Assembly (NCBI GenBank): GCA_002424635.1
Contig: DIKT01000058.1
Coordinates: 8,340 to 26,907 of the forward strand
Direction of reading: 5' to 3'
Length of the DNA: 18,568 bases
Source: Desulfobulbaceae bacterium UBA5611
GTDB lineage: Bacteria > Desulfobacterota > Desulfobulbia > Desulfobulbales > Desulfocapsaceae
A model generated the notes under the pieces. That model worked only from the letters and a program-made list of their open reading frames with translations. It made no database searches and was not told the DNA's origin. Position numbers and translations under genes: made by a program. Below, piece after piece: positions 1 through 7,309 of the stretch (the stretch's first letter is position 1; each line of letters starts with the position of its first letter).

Positions 1-366
1 ACCATCACCGCCTTCGGCGCGCGGTTGAATGAATATCCTCTTCTGCTGCCGCAGATGTTGGTAGCCCATGATTTTCAGGACCATGAACCCCTGGTATTTG
101 TCGTGGTCGGCCCGCCTGATACCGAAATTATGCTGGCCATGATCCGCCAGAAATTTCTACCCGGCAAGGTCGTGCTCGTGGTTGATGGCGGTCGAGGTCA
201 GGAATTTCTCGGCCAATATCTGACTTTTCTCCAGGGTCTGTCCGTAGCGGACCATAAGGCGGCGGTCTATCTCTGTGAGAACCGCCGTTGCCGGCTGCCC
301 ATCACTGATCCAGCCCAATTAGCTGCCCGGCTGGAGACCCTGGGACAAAATCGCGATATTGCCTAG
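1..366 (+). CDS. DUF255/YyaL-type thioredoxin-domain protein, C-terminal fragment
   Basis: The reading frame is open from base 1, so this is the 3' end of a longer gene that begins outside the window; the TTG at 25 is only an internal codon. About 121 residues are visible. The end carries the pattern VYLCENRRCRLPITDP, which matches the conserved tail of the YyaL/spermatogenesis-associated-protein-20 family (a thioredoxin-like DUF255 domain followed by a six-hairpin glycosidase-like barrel), where a CxxxxC pair followed by P-[VI]-T-D-P closes the protein. The preceding VFVVVGPP and KFLPGKVVLVVDGG also fit that family's last domain. The biochemical role of the family is poorly defined. It ends convergently against the next gene with a 29-nt gap. 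The family call is from remembered patterns, not a search. Confidence 0.8.
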   Translation, partial: TITAFGARLNEYPLLLPQMLVAHDFQDHEPLVFVVVGPPDTEIMLAMIRQKFLPGKVVLVVDGGRGQEFLGQYLTFLQGLSVADHKAAVYLCENRRCRLPITDPAQLAARLETLGQNRDIA

Positions 367-377
367 CCGGCGGAGTG

Positions 378-393
378 CACAGCAACAGCTGTG
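378..393. repeat. Short perfect hairpin between convergent genes
   Basis: CACAGC-AACA-GCTGTG, a 6-bp perfect stem with a 4-nt loop, sits in the 29-nt gap between the two convergent stop codons. No T-run follows on either strand, so it is at most a weak or factor-assisted terminator. Confidence 0.3.
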
Positions 394-394
394 A

Positions 395-1321
395 TCAATG
401 GTTGGCTTTTGGTGGTTTTGATGGCTTTGGCTGTTTTGGTAGTTTCACATCCGCTATGTGATTGCTCAGTGTGGCGTCGGCTTTACCTGGATCTGAGGCC
501 AGGGTGATCCGTTCATCCTTAACCGTGACACTATAGGAGCTATGCCTGATCAGTTCATAAAAGCGGATATATTTTTCCATATTGTCCGCCTGACAGGTCT
601 TTTTGCCAAAATAGGTGCCGCTCTTGGGAAAGACCTCAGTGGCTACCTCATCATCGTAAATGGCAAAATCAAAGGCACTGTTGGTATTACGTTCACTGGT
701 ATTAGTCGCGGTCGGCAGCTCCTCACGAAAGGCGATCCGGACTTCGATGCCGTCACAATACTGACTAAGCAGAATCTTTTGCGTATAAGGATGGTCTAAT
801 TCTTCCTGATTCATCACAAAGATACGGGTGATGTCGACTCCGCGAGCCAGGGCACGCAGGTTTGACTGGTAATAATTGACCAAGGCCCCCCGGGTGTGCC
901 AGTCATTGCTGATGGGGTCAACACTCTTTAACTGGCGGGAGATCAGGTCGGAACATTTGGCGCTGGCCAGGTAGAATTCCGTTTCCGTCAGCGGGATAAA
1001 TCCTTGCTGTAACTGGCCGATACTGCCTTTGATACCGGACAGGATCTCCAGGGCCTTGGCATGACATTCCTCATTATTTATCCGGGCAATGGCGAAAGTG
1101 AGTTCATGGGCTTGATGATATTGATCAATTAACTCCTGGCGGGTTGTATCGATATCTTCGCGCAGCAGGTAAGTGGCCAGAGACAGCAGGATGCCGATGC
1201 CGAAGATAGTGTAAGCAACCTCTGGCGCATGCAGGACTACATGGAAAAAGATGGCCAGACCGGCCCCAGCGAGAAATTCTACTAAGACCGCCATGTTATG
1301 AATATTCTTATTGAAACTCAT
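395..1321 (-). CDS. Unknown membrane-anchored protein controlled by a GEMM-like riboswitch
   Basis: About 309 residues, not assignable to a named family. Two hydrophobic helices near residues 8-30 and 36-54 form a hairpin membrane anchor, followed by a helical stretch and a soluble alpha/beta domain. Around residues 160-235, GVDITRIFVMNQEEL, GIEVRIAFREELP and FDFAIYDDE vaguely resemble the non-catalytic phospholipase-D-like fold of some regulatory proteins; no HKD motif is visible. The C-terminus is a Lys/Pro tail (KLPKQPKPSKPPK). Start: the frame stays open to an ATG at 1390, but that lies inside a transcription terminator. The ATG at 1319-1321 has AGAGGT nine bases upstream and is preferred; an ATG at 1325-1327 is too close to the same site. 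It lies downstream of the kaiB-kaiC-cyclase operon on the same strand, with a riboswitch in its leader. It may be an effector of cyclic-dinucleotide signalling, but that rests on context only. Confidence 0.75.
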   Translation of the reverse strand: MSFNKNIHNMAVLVEFLAGAGLAIFFHVVLHAPEVAYTIFGIGILLSLATYLLREDIDTTRQELIDQYHQAHELTFAIARINNEECHAKALEILSGIKGSIGQLQQGFIPLTETEFYLASAKCSDLISRQLKSVDPISNDWHTRGALVNYYQSNLRALARGVDITRIFVMNQEELDHPYTQKILLSQYCDGIEVRIAFREELPTATNTSERNTNSAFDFAIYDDEVATEVFPKSGTYFGKKTCQADNMEKYIRFYELIRHSSYSVTVKDERITLASDPGKADATLSNHIADVKLPKQPKPSKPPKANH

Positions 1322-1345
1322 GACCATGTTACCTCTGATGACATC

Positions 1346-1395
1346 AAAAAAAAACCGGATTGCGGCTATCTGAATAGAATAGTTCGGCAATCCGG
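1346..1395 (-). terminator. Intrinsic terminator forming the riboswitch expression platform
   Basis: On the minus strand, CCGGATTGC (1395-1387) pairs perfectly with GCAATCCGG (1363-1355), and a run of nine T follows at 1354-1346. CTAT/ATAG inside the loop can extend the stem. The 5' arm is the same sequence that forms the 3' closing strand of the upstream aptamer, so terminator and ligand-bound aptamer compete. This arrangement predicts that ligand binding blocks the terminator (an ON switch). Readthrough from the kai/cyclase operon would meet the same terminator. Confidence 0.85.
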
Positions 1396-1462
1396 CTGTC
1401 TCTCTCTGGAGACCCTTGGATTTTCTGCCCCATCCTCACGAATGGTTTAGTCTTATCGGTTT
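1385..1462 (-). ncRNA. GEMM-I-like cyclic-dinucleotide riboswitch aptamer
   Basis: Compared by eye with the remembered V. cholerae Vc2 aptamer. AAACCATTCG is identical. The P1b hairpin is CCATTC (1445-1440), a GTGA tetraloop of GNRA type (1439-1436) and GGATGG (1435-1430). The Vc2 pairs G21-C46 and C22-G45 appear here as C1450-G1425 and T1449-A1426, a compensatory double change. AGCC/GGUU of Vc2 appears as ATCC (1421-1418) / GGAT (1393-1390). A third stem GTCTC/GAGAC (1412-1408 / 1402-1398) closes the other arm. The 3' TTGCCGA matches UUACCGA and keeps C92/C93. The residue equivalent to ligand-contacting G20 is A (1451), the change associated with cGAMP-sensing GEMM-Ib members. One base is inserted in the GCAAAGCC-like segment and the outer P1 is short, so this is a divergent member. 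Confidence 0.7.
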
Positions 1463-1487
1463 TCAATATGTTTATATAATAGCGGTT

Positions 1488-1516
1488 ACAGTAGATCAGA
1501 TAGGAGCAGCTGTCAA
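1488..1516 (-). promoter_or_regulatory. Candidate sigma-70 promoter for the riboswitch transcript
   Basis: A perfect -35 TTGACA (1516-1511, minus strand) is followed after 17 nt by TACTGT (1493-1488), a poor -10 that keeps the key A2 and T6. A start near 1481 would put about 20 nt before the aptamer. An AT-rich TATTAT-like -10 just downstream (about 1472-1481) is an alternative. Seen by eye only. Confidence 0.4.
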
Positions 1517-1589
1517 GGGAGGCGGTGTTGGCCTGGGTTGATATTTTTCATGTAACATAATGATTTTAAAGTAAATTATAGGTAACAAC

Positions 1590-2915
1590 TCACTGCTCAT
1601 TGCCCTCCCTCTTCAGGATTGCTTCATAGTTACGCGTATAGCCGTTACCTTTCATGAGTCTTGCTTTTTGGGCCGCTTTATTTTGATACATCAGCTGGTC
1701 ACTCAACTTCAGCGCTGCTGCGAGCTCATCCTGGTTTGCCGCTGAGGCAATGCCGAAAGCAATGCTTACCTGGCCACTGACGATTTCCGGGCAGCCCAAA
1801 ATTCTGGCGATGGCTTCTTCAGCCACTGAAGTGACCGTGGCAGGAAGCAGCACAGAAAATTCGTCGCCGCCGATCCGCGCGACTATATCCTCAGCGCGGA
1901 AGGCGGCCAAGATGATCCGGGCCGCCAACTTGATCAGCTTATCGCCCGCGTCATGGCCTTCGGTATCATTAATCTTTTTCAGACCATTAACATCGGCCAT
2001 TACTATACTTATCGGAAACATCCGGCTGTGGCCCAGCCGTTCGAGCTCGGCATCAAAAAAAGCCCGATTATAGAGACCGGTCAAAATATCGTGAGTGCTG
2101 GCGTATCGTAGTTTTTGTTCTATTTCCTTACTGTTGGTGATGTCATGGACGATGCCGGTGATGCCGACGACCTCGCCGTCATCATCGAAGATAGGCGTTA
2201 CTATCTTTTCGATATATTGGGTTGTGCCCTGCGGATCAACAATGGACTCTTCGAAATACTTGCGGCTACCGGTCGTGATGACTTCCTGGCATTCTTCCTC
2301 ATATTTTTCCGCCCTTTCCGGTGGAAAAATATCGTAAGCGCGCTTGCCGACCAGCTCCTGGGTTGATTGACCGAATTCTTTGCCGAAGGCATCATTGACG
2401 GCGATATATCTGCCGCTGCGGTCCTTCAGCCAGGCGACGGTGGGGATATTATCAAGAATGGCCTGCTGCTGGCGGAGGACCTCGCTGAGCCGATCGGCCG
2501 CCTGTTTGCGTTCGGTAATATCGCGCAGGGTGGCCAGATAGGCCGGTTGGCCTTCCCACTCCGTCGTGGCCACCCGCATTTCCGCAGTTATCCGTTTGCC
2601 GTCCCGGCTGGCGATATCAAGTTCTGTTGTTTTACCGGCCACGATTGGAAAGCCGAACTGTTCTCCGATGAGTGCCTGGGCCGGCCGGCTGAAAAGAGAT
2701 TCGGCCGCCGGATTGACAAACATAATCATACCGGCCCGATCGACAATGACGATGCCGTCCGTGCTGATGGAGACGACATTATGGAAACGCACATCACTGG
2801 CCCGTTCGACCCATGGCCGCTGCCGTCCAGGTTCATGGGTCTGGATAGCTGCCCCCATCAGGCCCAGGCTTTTATTTTTTCGCTCATGGCGGTGTGCTAT
2901 TTTTTTTCTCATCAT
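1590..2915 (-). CDS. PAS-PAS-GGDEF diguanylate cyclase
   Basis: 441 residues, predicted soluble. Predicted to make c-di-GMP from two GTP. PAS 1 is about residues 42-135 (ends LRDITERK), PAS 2 about 150-262 (ends VHDITNSKE), and GGDEF about 272-425 (begins THDILTGLYNR). Active-site features: metal Asp in MADVN (D308), KINDTEGHDAGD with Asn316 and Asp325 for guanine recognition, and GGDEF at 349-353. An RxxD inhibitory site (R340-AE-D343) lies exactly five residues before GGDEF, so product inhibition is expected. Asp325 is the canonical residue, not the Ser of hybrid-promiscuous cGAMP synthases. No membrane segment or phosphoacceptor domain is seen; the PAS domains or the coupled KaiC presumably supply input. 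The start ATG overlaps the kaiC stop (ATGA), indicating translational coupling. It is the last gene of the kai operon. Confidence 0.93.
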   Translation of the reverse strand: MMRKKIAHRHERKNKSLGLMGAAIQTHEPGRQRPWVERASDVRFHNVVSISTDGIVIVDRAGMIMFVNPAAESLFSRPAQALIGEQFGFPIVAGKTTELDIASRDGKRITAEMRVATTEWEGQPAYLATLRDITERKQAADRLSEVLRQQQAILDNIPTVAWLKDRSGRYIAVNDAFGKEFGQSTQELVGKRAYDIFPPERAEKYEEECQEVITTGSRKYFEESIVDPQGTTQYIEKIVTPIFDDDGEVVGITGIVHDITNSKEIEQKLRYASTHDILTGLYNRAFFDAELERLGHSRMFPISIVMADVNGLKKINDTEGHDAGDKLIKLAARIILAAFRAEDIVARIGGDEFSVLLPATVTSVAEEAIARILGCPEIVSGQVSIAFGIASAANQDELAAALKLSDQLMYQNKAAQKARLMKGNGYTRNYEAILKREGNEQ

Positions 2916-4405
2916 TCGTGCAGCTCAAGCGGTGAGATCTGAATTGAATTACCGCTTAAAATACCTTTGACATTACGAAATGGTTTGTCAATATGCAGCC
3001 CGCTGGCGTCGATGAAGAATTCGCGAATATTACTATCATGGGCCGAACCGCGCATCTTGAGCATGGTAAGAGCCCGGCGCATCTGCCCGTTTAATTCGAC
3101 ATGACGCAGCAGGATGATCGTATCAGTCATAGGCGATATATGGGCCTCGCTAACAGAGGATAAACCAACAAGGGCCGGGGTTGTTGAGGTGAAGAGACCC
3201 GTAATCTGCTCGGTTTTCAGCAGGGCGGCGAGGCCAATGACAAACTCATGGAAACCTTTAGGGGCGCCAACCCGCTGTAAGGCGGAGATGCTGTCCAGGG
3301 CGATGCGGCCCGGCTTGAATTCTGTAATCATCGCTTTTATGCTGATCAGATGCTCCTCCAGGCTCATGACCTCAGGATACTGGTAGACCACCTTTAACTT
3401 GCCCTCCTTTTCCTTCTCTTCAAAATGACCCTTCAGGCCGCTGATATTGCGCAAGATTTGTTCGCGGCTTTCCTCATAGGCAAATAATAATGTCCGTTCC
3501 CCGCTATTGAGACCACCGGCGATAAATTCGGTGGTGAATAAGGTCTTGCCGGTCCCGGTGGTCCCGGACACCAGAATGACTGAATCACGAAAGAACCCGC
3601 CGCCGCACATCACATCGAGTTCGTCATTGCCCGCTGTAACCCTGTCGGCCAGGGACTGCTGGGTCAATTCAATGGCGGAGGGGGCAATTACTACCAGCCC
3701 GGCGCCGGGGACAACGGTAAAAGGGTGCTCCCCTTTTTTATGAATGGTGCCGCGGAATTTAAGGACTTCCACGGTGCGGCGTCGCTTTTCGGCATCGAGG
3801 GCATTGCGCAGGATGATGACGTTATCGGCGACGAACTCCTCAACACCATAACGGGAGATCACGCCGTATTCCTGATCCCTTTCAGCCGTCATGACGGCCG
3901 TGATCTGCATTTTTTTTAAGGCCGAGACAATACGGAACATTTCCCGCCGCACCGTACCGCGATCGGAAAAGCGGCTGAACAGACTGTCCAGTGAATCCAG
4001 GGAGATCCGGTCGGCTCCATAGGTTTCAACAGCATATTTGATACGAGCCAACAAGGCTCCTAGGTCGTAATTTCCTGAAATAATAGGATCTTCTTCTGGG
4101 CGAAGAGAGGCGTCGATGAAAGTCCATTTGCCCTCTCTTTCCCAGGTCTCGATATCCCAGCCCATTGAGAACAGATTGCTGCGGATATCATCAGGAGATT
4201 CTTCAAAGGTCAGAAATATGCCTTTTTCTCGGGCGTTGATGATGCCCGCGGCCAGAAATTGGGCGGCAAAAATGGTCTTGGCGCTGCCGGCTGAGCCGGA
4301 CACCAGAGTCGTGCGATATTTCGGTAAACCACCGCTGGTTATATGATCGAACCCGGGAATATAGGTCAACAGTTTTTCAATGGACCTTGGCGTGGTGATA
4401 GCCAT
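2912..4405 (-). CDS. kaiC: KaiC-like double RecA-fold ATPase/kinase
   Basis: 497 residues, close to cyanobacterial KaiC, with two tandem RecA-type domains. CI: Walker A GSAGSAKT at 37-44, catalytic Glu pair in LTFEES (68-69). CII: Walker A GTTGTGKT at 281-288, Glu pair in FAYEES (311-312), DSISALQ near 371. The C-terminal signature TDTIILLRHVELNG...KMRGSAHD is typical KaiC. The autophosphorylation pair of S. elongatus KaiC (S431/T432) aligns with HISPMTD, so Ser is kept (S424) and Thr becomes Pro (425). In the first P-loop, Ala replaces the usual Gly before Lys. KaiC binds KaiB and forms hexamers in known members. Its start shares one base with the kaiB stop and its stop overlaps the cyclase start. 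No kaiA is present; timing without KaiA would be hourglass-like at best, or the pair serves another signalling role. Confidence 0.95.
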   Translation of the reverse strand: MAITTPRSIEKLLTYIPGFDHITSGGLPKYRTTLVSGSAGSAKTIFAAQFLAAGIINAREKGIFLTFEESPDDIRSNLFSMGWDIETWEREGKWTFIDASLRPEEDPIISGNYDLGALLARIKYAVETYGADRISLDSLDSLFSRFSDRGTVRREMFRIVSALKKMQITAVMTAERDQEYGVISRYGVEEFVADNVIILRNALDAEKRRRTVEVLKFRGTIHKKGEHPFTVVPGAGLVVIAPSAIELTQQSLADRVTAGNDELDVMCGGGFFRDSVILVSGTTGTGKTLFTTEFIAGGLNSGERTLLFAYEESREQILRNISGLKGHFEEKEKEGKLKVVYQYPEVMSLEEHLISIKAMITEFKPGRIALDSISALQRVGAPKGFHEFVIGLAALLKTEQITGLFTSTTPALVGLSSVSEAHISPMTDTIILLRHVELNGQMRRALTMLKMRGSAHDSNIREFFIDASGLHIDKPFRNVKGILSGNSIQISPLELHE

Positions 4406-4704
4406 TATTGTTCCCTCCTTTTTGCAGATTGGGGCGGCAGCTCAAGACCCAGCAGCACCTGTTTGGTATCAGAGAGGTCACCGATGATTCGTCTGACCGG
4501 CAGCGGCAGTTCCCGGATCAAAGTGGGGGTTGCCAGAATCTTTTCTTCTTCAGCCAGCTGCGGCCGTTCCAGGACGTCGATGATGGTCACCTGGCAATCC
4601 ATTCCCGCCAGTTCTTTCTCACATATCCGGTTGAGATTGGTGATGGCCTGCGCCGAGCGGAGAGTCTGTCCGGTAATGAAAAGCTTAAGCAGGTACTTAC
4701 TCAT
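4405..4704 (-). CDS. kaiB: KaiB clock-associated protein
   Basis: About 99 residues, the normal KaiB size (thioredoxin-like, fold-switching in cyanobacteria). Strong family pattern: YLLKLFITGQTLRSAQAI, then VIDVLERPQLAEEEKILATP-type text and LPLPVRRIIGDLSDTKQVL-like text, including the conserved cis-proline region ILATPTLIRELP. In known systems KaiB binds the KaiC CI ring. Start: an ATG at 4722 also fits the frame, but ATG 4702-4704 is preceded by AAGGAG at ideal spacing and begins MSKYLLKLF, which matches the family. The stop overlaps the kaiC start by one base (TAATG), so the two are translationally coupled. First gene of the operon; about 270 bp of noncoding DNA upstream hold its promoter candidates. 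Confidence 0.95.
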   Translation of the reverse strand: MSKYLLKLFITGQTLRSAQAITNLNRICEKELAGMDCQVTIIDVLERPQLAEEEKILATPTLIRELPLPVRRIIGDLSDTKQVLLGLELPPQSAKRREQ

Positions 4705-4787
4705 TCGCGGCTCCTTAATCATGGATAATCACCGAAACTGCCTTTGCTGTTGATCCCGGTTTAATGGCGGGACAAGAACCAAATTTA

Positions 4788-4832
4788 ATTTAAGCAGCAG
4801 AAAATCTAGAAGTCAAGGTTGTCAGCAGTCAA
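4788..4832 (-). promoter_or_regulatory. Candidate tandem sigma-70 promoters of the kaiB-kaiC-cyclase operon
   Basis: Two copies of TTGACT (minus strand 4832-4827 and 4816-4811) lie 16 nt apart. The proximal one is followed after 17 nt by TTAAAT (4793-4788); the distal one after 18 nt by TAGATT (4808-4803). Each hexamer matches consensus at four or five of six positions. The rest of the 4705-4973 gap is AT-rich with no coding signal. An AAGCA-TT-TGCTT palindrome lies further upstream, near 4906-4917. Confidence 0.35.
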
Positions 4833-4973
4833 TAAATCAGGGTTAAAGCCCTAAGTATTATTTTATCAAATAGACGTTTCGATATCAATATTCCTCCCTG
4901 TTCATTAAGCATTTGCTTGAAACGCAGACTGTTCAAAAGGCATTAAAAATGAACTAAAGGCGATTTCTTGGCT

Positions 4974-7100
4974 TTATAAAATATTGCGCAGGGAAAGAGC
5001 GATTCGTTGTCGCCGGCGGTCAATCTCCAGCAGACGCACCGTCACCTGCTGGTGCACTTGAATCACCTCGGCTGGATCCTTGACAAAGCGATCGGCCAGC
5101 TGGCTGATATGGATCAGGCCGTCCTGATGGACGCCGATATCGACAAAGGCCCCGAATTTCGTGACATTGGTGACTATGCCCGGCAGTCTCATACCCGGTT
5201 CCAGATCAGCGATGCTGTTAATGCCGGGGGCAAAGGCAAAGAGGGTAAAAGAGGCCCGGGGATCGCGACCGGGTTTGGCCAGTTCCGCCATGATATCGGT
5301 TAAGGTCGGCAAGCCCACTGTTGCCGAGACATAGCGGTCCACCTCTATCCGGTGCCTGATTTCCGGCTGTGTCATCAATTCGAGCACCCGGCAGTGACAA
5401 TCCCTGGCCATCTGCTCCACGATGCCATATTGTTCAGGATGCACAGCGCTGCCATCCAGGGGATTGGCGGCCTCAGTGAGGCGCAGGAAGCCGGCGCATT
5501 GTTCAAAGGCCTTGGCACCCAGGCGCGGGACCTTAAGCAGCTGGCTCCGGCTGCTGAACGGCCCATGCTCATCGCGGAAGGTAATAATGTTTTTGGCCAG
5601 CACCGGGCCAAGGCCGGCCACAAAGGCAAGAAGCTCCATACTGGCGCTGTTTACCTCTACGCCCACCTTGTTGACACAACTGATGACGACATCAGCCAGA
5701 CTTTTTTTGAGAGCCGCCTGATTGACATCGTGCTGGTACTGGCCGACCCCGATAGCCTTGGGGTCGAGTTTTACCAGTTCGGCCAGCGGGTCCTGCAGCC
5801 GGCGGCCGATAGAGACCGCCCCGCGCACCGTCAGGTCATGCTCGGGAAACTCCTTCCTGGCCGTCTCTGAGGCGGAATAGATCGAGGCCCCGCTTTCATT
5901 CACCATGCTGATCAGCGGCGGCGGTGTCAGGCTGAGTTCACGGATAAAGGTCTCGGTCTCCCGTCCGGCTGTGCCGTTGCCGATGGCAATGGCCTCAATG
6001 TTGAATTCAGCGATCAGTTCTGTGACCAGTCGGCCGGCCTCCTGCCTCTTCCGGTCGGAGTGGGTCGGATAGATAGTAGTGAAATGGAGGAGCTTGCCCT
6101 GCTCGTCGAGACAGACCAGTTTGGCCCCGGTGCGGAAACCGGGATCAAGCGCCATTACCCTTTTCCGGCCCATGGGCGGCGCCAGCAATAACTGTCGCAG
6201 GTTGTCGGCAAAAACCTGGATTGCCTCCAGCTCTGCCCGCTCTGTCAGTGAGGCCCGCAGCTCGTTTTCCAGAGACGGCGCCAATAATCTTTTATAGCTG
6301 TCAGCAACCGCGAGAGCCACCTGGCGGCCCGCTTCGTCGTTGCTCTTCACATAGCGCTGCTGTAGCAGGGCCAGGGCGCTATCTTCCGGGGGGCGCAGGG
6401 AAAGAGTCAGTACCTTTTCATTTTCACCGCGTAGCAGGGCCAGAAAACGATGGCCTGCTATTCTGGCCGCCGCTTCCTGCCAATCGAAATAATCCCGGAA
6501 TTTACTGCCGGCTTCCTTGTTCTTTTTAACAACCGAGGAGACGATCAGGGCTTGCTGAGCAAAGAGCCGGCGTAAGCCGGCCCGGCTGGCTGGCTCTTCA
6601 CTGATCCATTCCGCGATGATATCCCTGGCCCCGGCCAGGGCCTCGTCGGCACTGTGTACTTCTTTTTCCAGATTAACAAAATTCTGCGGACTCAGCAGTT
6701 GGTTCTTTTTTTGCGCAAAAATAAGGCGGGCCAGGGGTTCCAGGTCCTTGTCCTTGGCAATGCTGCTCCTGGTCCGTCGTTTGGGCCGATGAGGCAGGTA
6801 GAGATCTTCCAGCGCGGTAAGATTGGAGGCGGCCTGGATTGCTGTCTGCAGATCGCTGGTTAAAAGCTCGCGCTCCAGCAGTGACGACAGAATAGCCTCG
6901 CGCCGCTTAGCAAGCTCGGCCAATTGGCTCAGCCGATCACGAATAGCGGTAATCTGGACCTCATCAAGGCAACCGGTTGCTTCTTTGCGGTAGCGGGCAA
7001 TAAAAGGAACAGTGGCACCATCAACGAAAAGTGTTGCGGTGGCTGCCACCTGGTCATGCTGGATCCCCAGTTCCCTGGCAATAATTTGATAATGTGTCAT
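4974..7100 (-). CDS. tex: Tex-family transcription accessory protein, S1 RNA-binding
   Basis: About 708 residues. Order: helical Tex N-terminal region with VPFIARYRKEATG and LEDLYLPHRPKRRTR (both highly conserved); YqgF/RNase-H-like domain from RVMALDPGFRTGAKL (about 315-435); helix-hairpin-helix block with SMELLAFVAGLGPVLAKNI and SRSQLLKVPRLGAKAFEQ (about 480-555); and a C-terminal S1 domain with GIVTNVTKFGAFVDIGVHQ and GLIHISQL (about 635-705). Tex proteins bind nucleic acid and RNA polymerase and affect transcript release and stress tolerance. Start: a TTG at 7118 extends the frame by six codons, but ATG 7098-7100 has AAGG at good spacing and gives the family N-terminus MTHYQIIARELGI. Stand-alone gene, divergent from the PEP-CTERM gene. 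No terminator is obvious after its stop. Confidence 0.95.
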   Translation of the reverse strand: MTHYQIIARELGIQHDQVAATATLFVDGATVPFIARYRKEATGCLDEVQITAIRDRLSQLAELAKRREAILSSLLERELLTSDLQTAIQAASNLTALEDLYLPHRPKRRTRSSIAKDKDLEPLARLIFAQKKNQLLSPQNFVNLEKEVHSADEALAGARDIIAEWISEEPASRAGLRRLFAQQALIVSSVVKKNKEAGSKFRDYFDWQEAAARIAGHRFLALLRGENEKVLTLSLRPPEDSALALLQQRYVKSNDEAGRQVALAVADSYKRLLAPSLENELRASLTERAELEAIQVFADNLRQLLLAPPMGRKRVMALDPGFRTGAKLVCLDEQGKLLHFTTIYPTHSDRKRQEAGRLVTELIAEFNIEAIAIGNGTAGRETETFIRELSLTPPPLISMVNESGASIYSASETARKEFPEHDLTVRGAVSIGRRLQDPLAELVKLDPKAIGVGQYQHDVNQAALKKSLADVVISCVNKVGVEVNSASMELLAFVAGLGPVLAKNIITFRDEHGPFSSRSQLLKVPRLGAKAFEQCAGFLRLTEAANPLDGSAVHPEQYGIVEQMARDCHCRVLELMTQPEIRHRIEVDRYVSATVGLPTLTDIMAELAKPGRDPRASFTLFAFAPGINSIADLEPGMRLPGIVTNVTKFGAFVDIGVHQDGLIHISQLADRFVKDPAEVIQVHQQVTVRLLEIDRRRQRIALSLRNIL

Positions 7101-7265
7101 TGAGACCTTGTCTTTCAAAGAATTTGAATAAGAAAAAATTGCCTATGAGATTGTTATATCCGGAAAACAGGACGAAATTTTCCTGAAAAGCGTTCAAATT
7201 ATATAACAAATAATATGATAAATAATAAATGGTTGTAATAACTACATTAATAAAACTAATTATTC

Positions 7266-7281
7266 TGGCACATCGCTTGCT
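7266..7281 (+). promoter_or_regulatory. Sigma-54 (-24/-12) promoter
   Basis: TGGCAC-ATCGC-TTGCT matches the RpoN consensus TGGCAC-N5-TTGCW at every defined position, with the GG (7267-7268) and GC (7279-7280) elements correctly spaced. Transcription should start near 7291-7293, giving a leader of about 60 nt before the PEP-CTERM start codon. The AT-rich 7119-7260 stretch upstream is where an enhancer-binding protein would act. PEP-CTERM genes under RpoN with PrsK/PrsR are known in other bacteria. Confidence 0.85.
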
Positions 7282-7309
7282 TCTATCTTAATGAAGTTAT
7301 CGATCCAAA

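Noticed and set aside
1322..1390. N-terminal extension of the riboswitch-controlled protein starting at 1390
   Set aside because: The extra codons lie inside the terminator hairpin and T-run, and the ATG at 1319-1321 has a proper ribosome-binding site.
2367..2942. 191-aa plus-strand open frame opposite the cyclase and the kaiC end
   Set aside because: Antisense shadow of a clear PAS-GGDEF gene; no ribosome-binding site and no recognisable domain.
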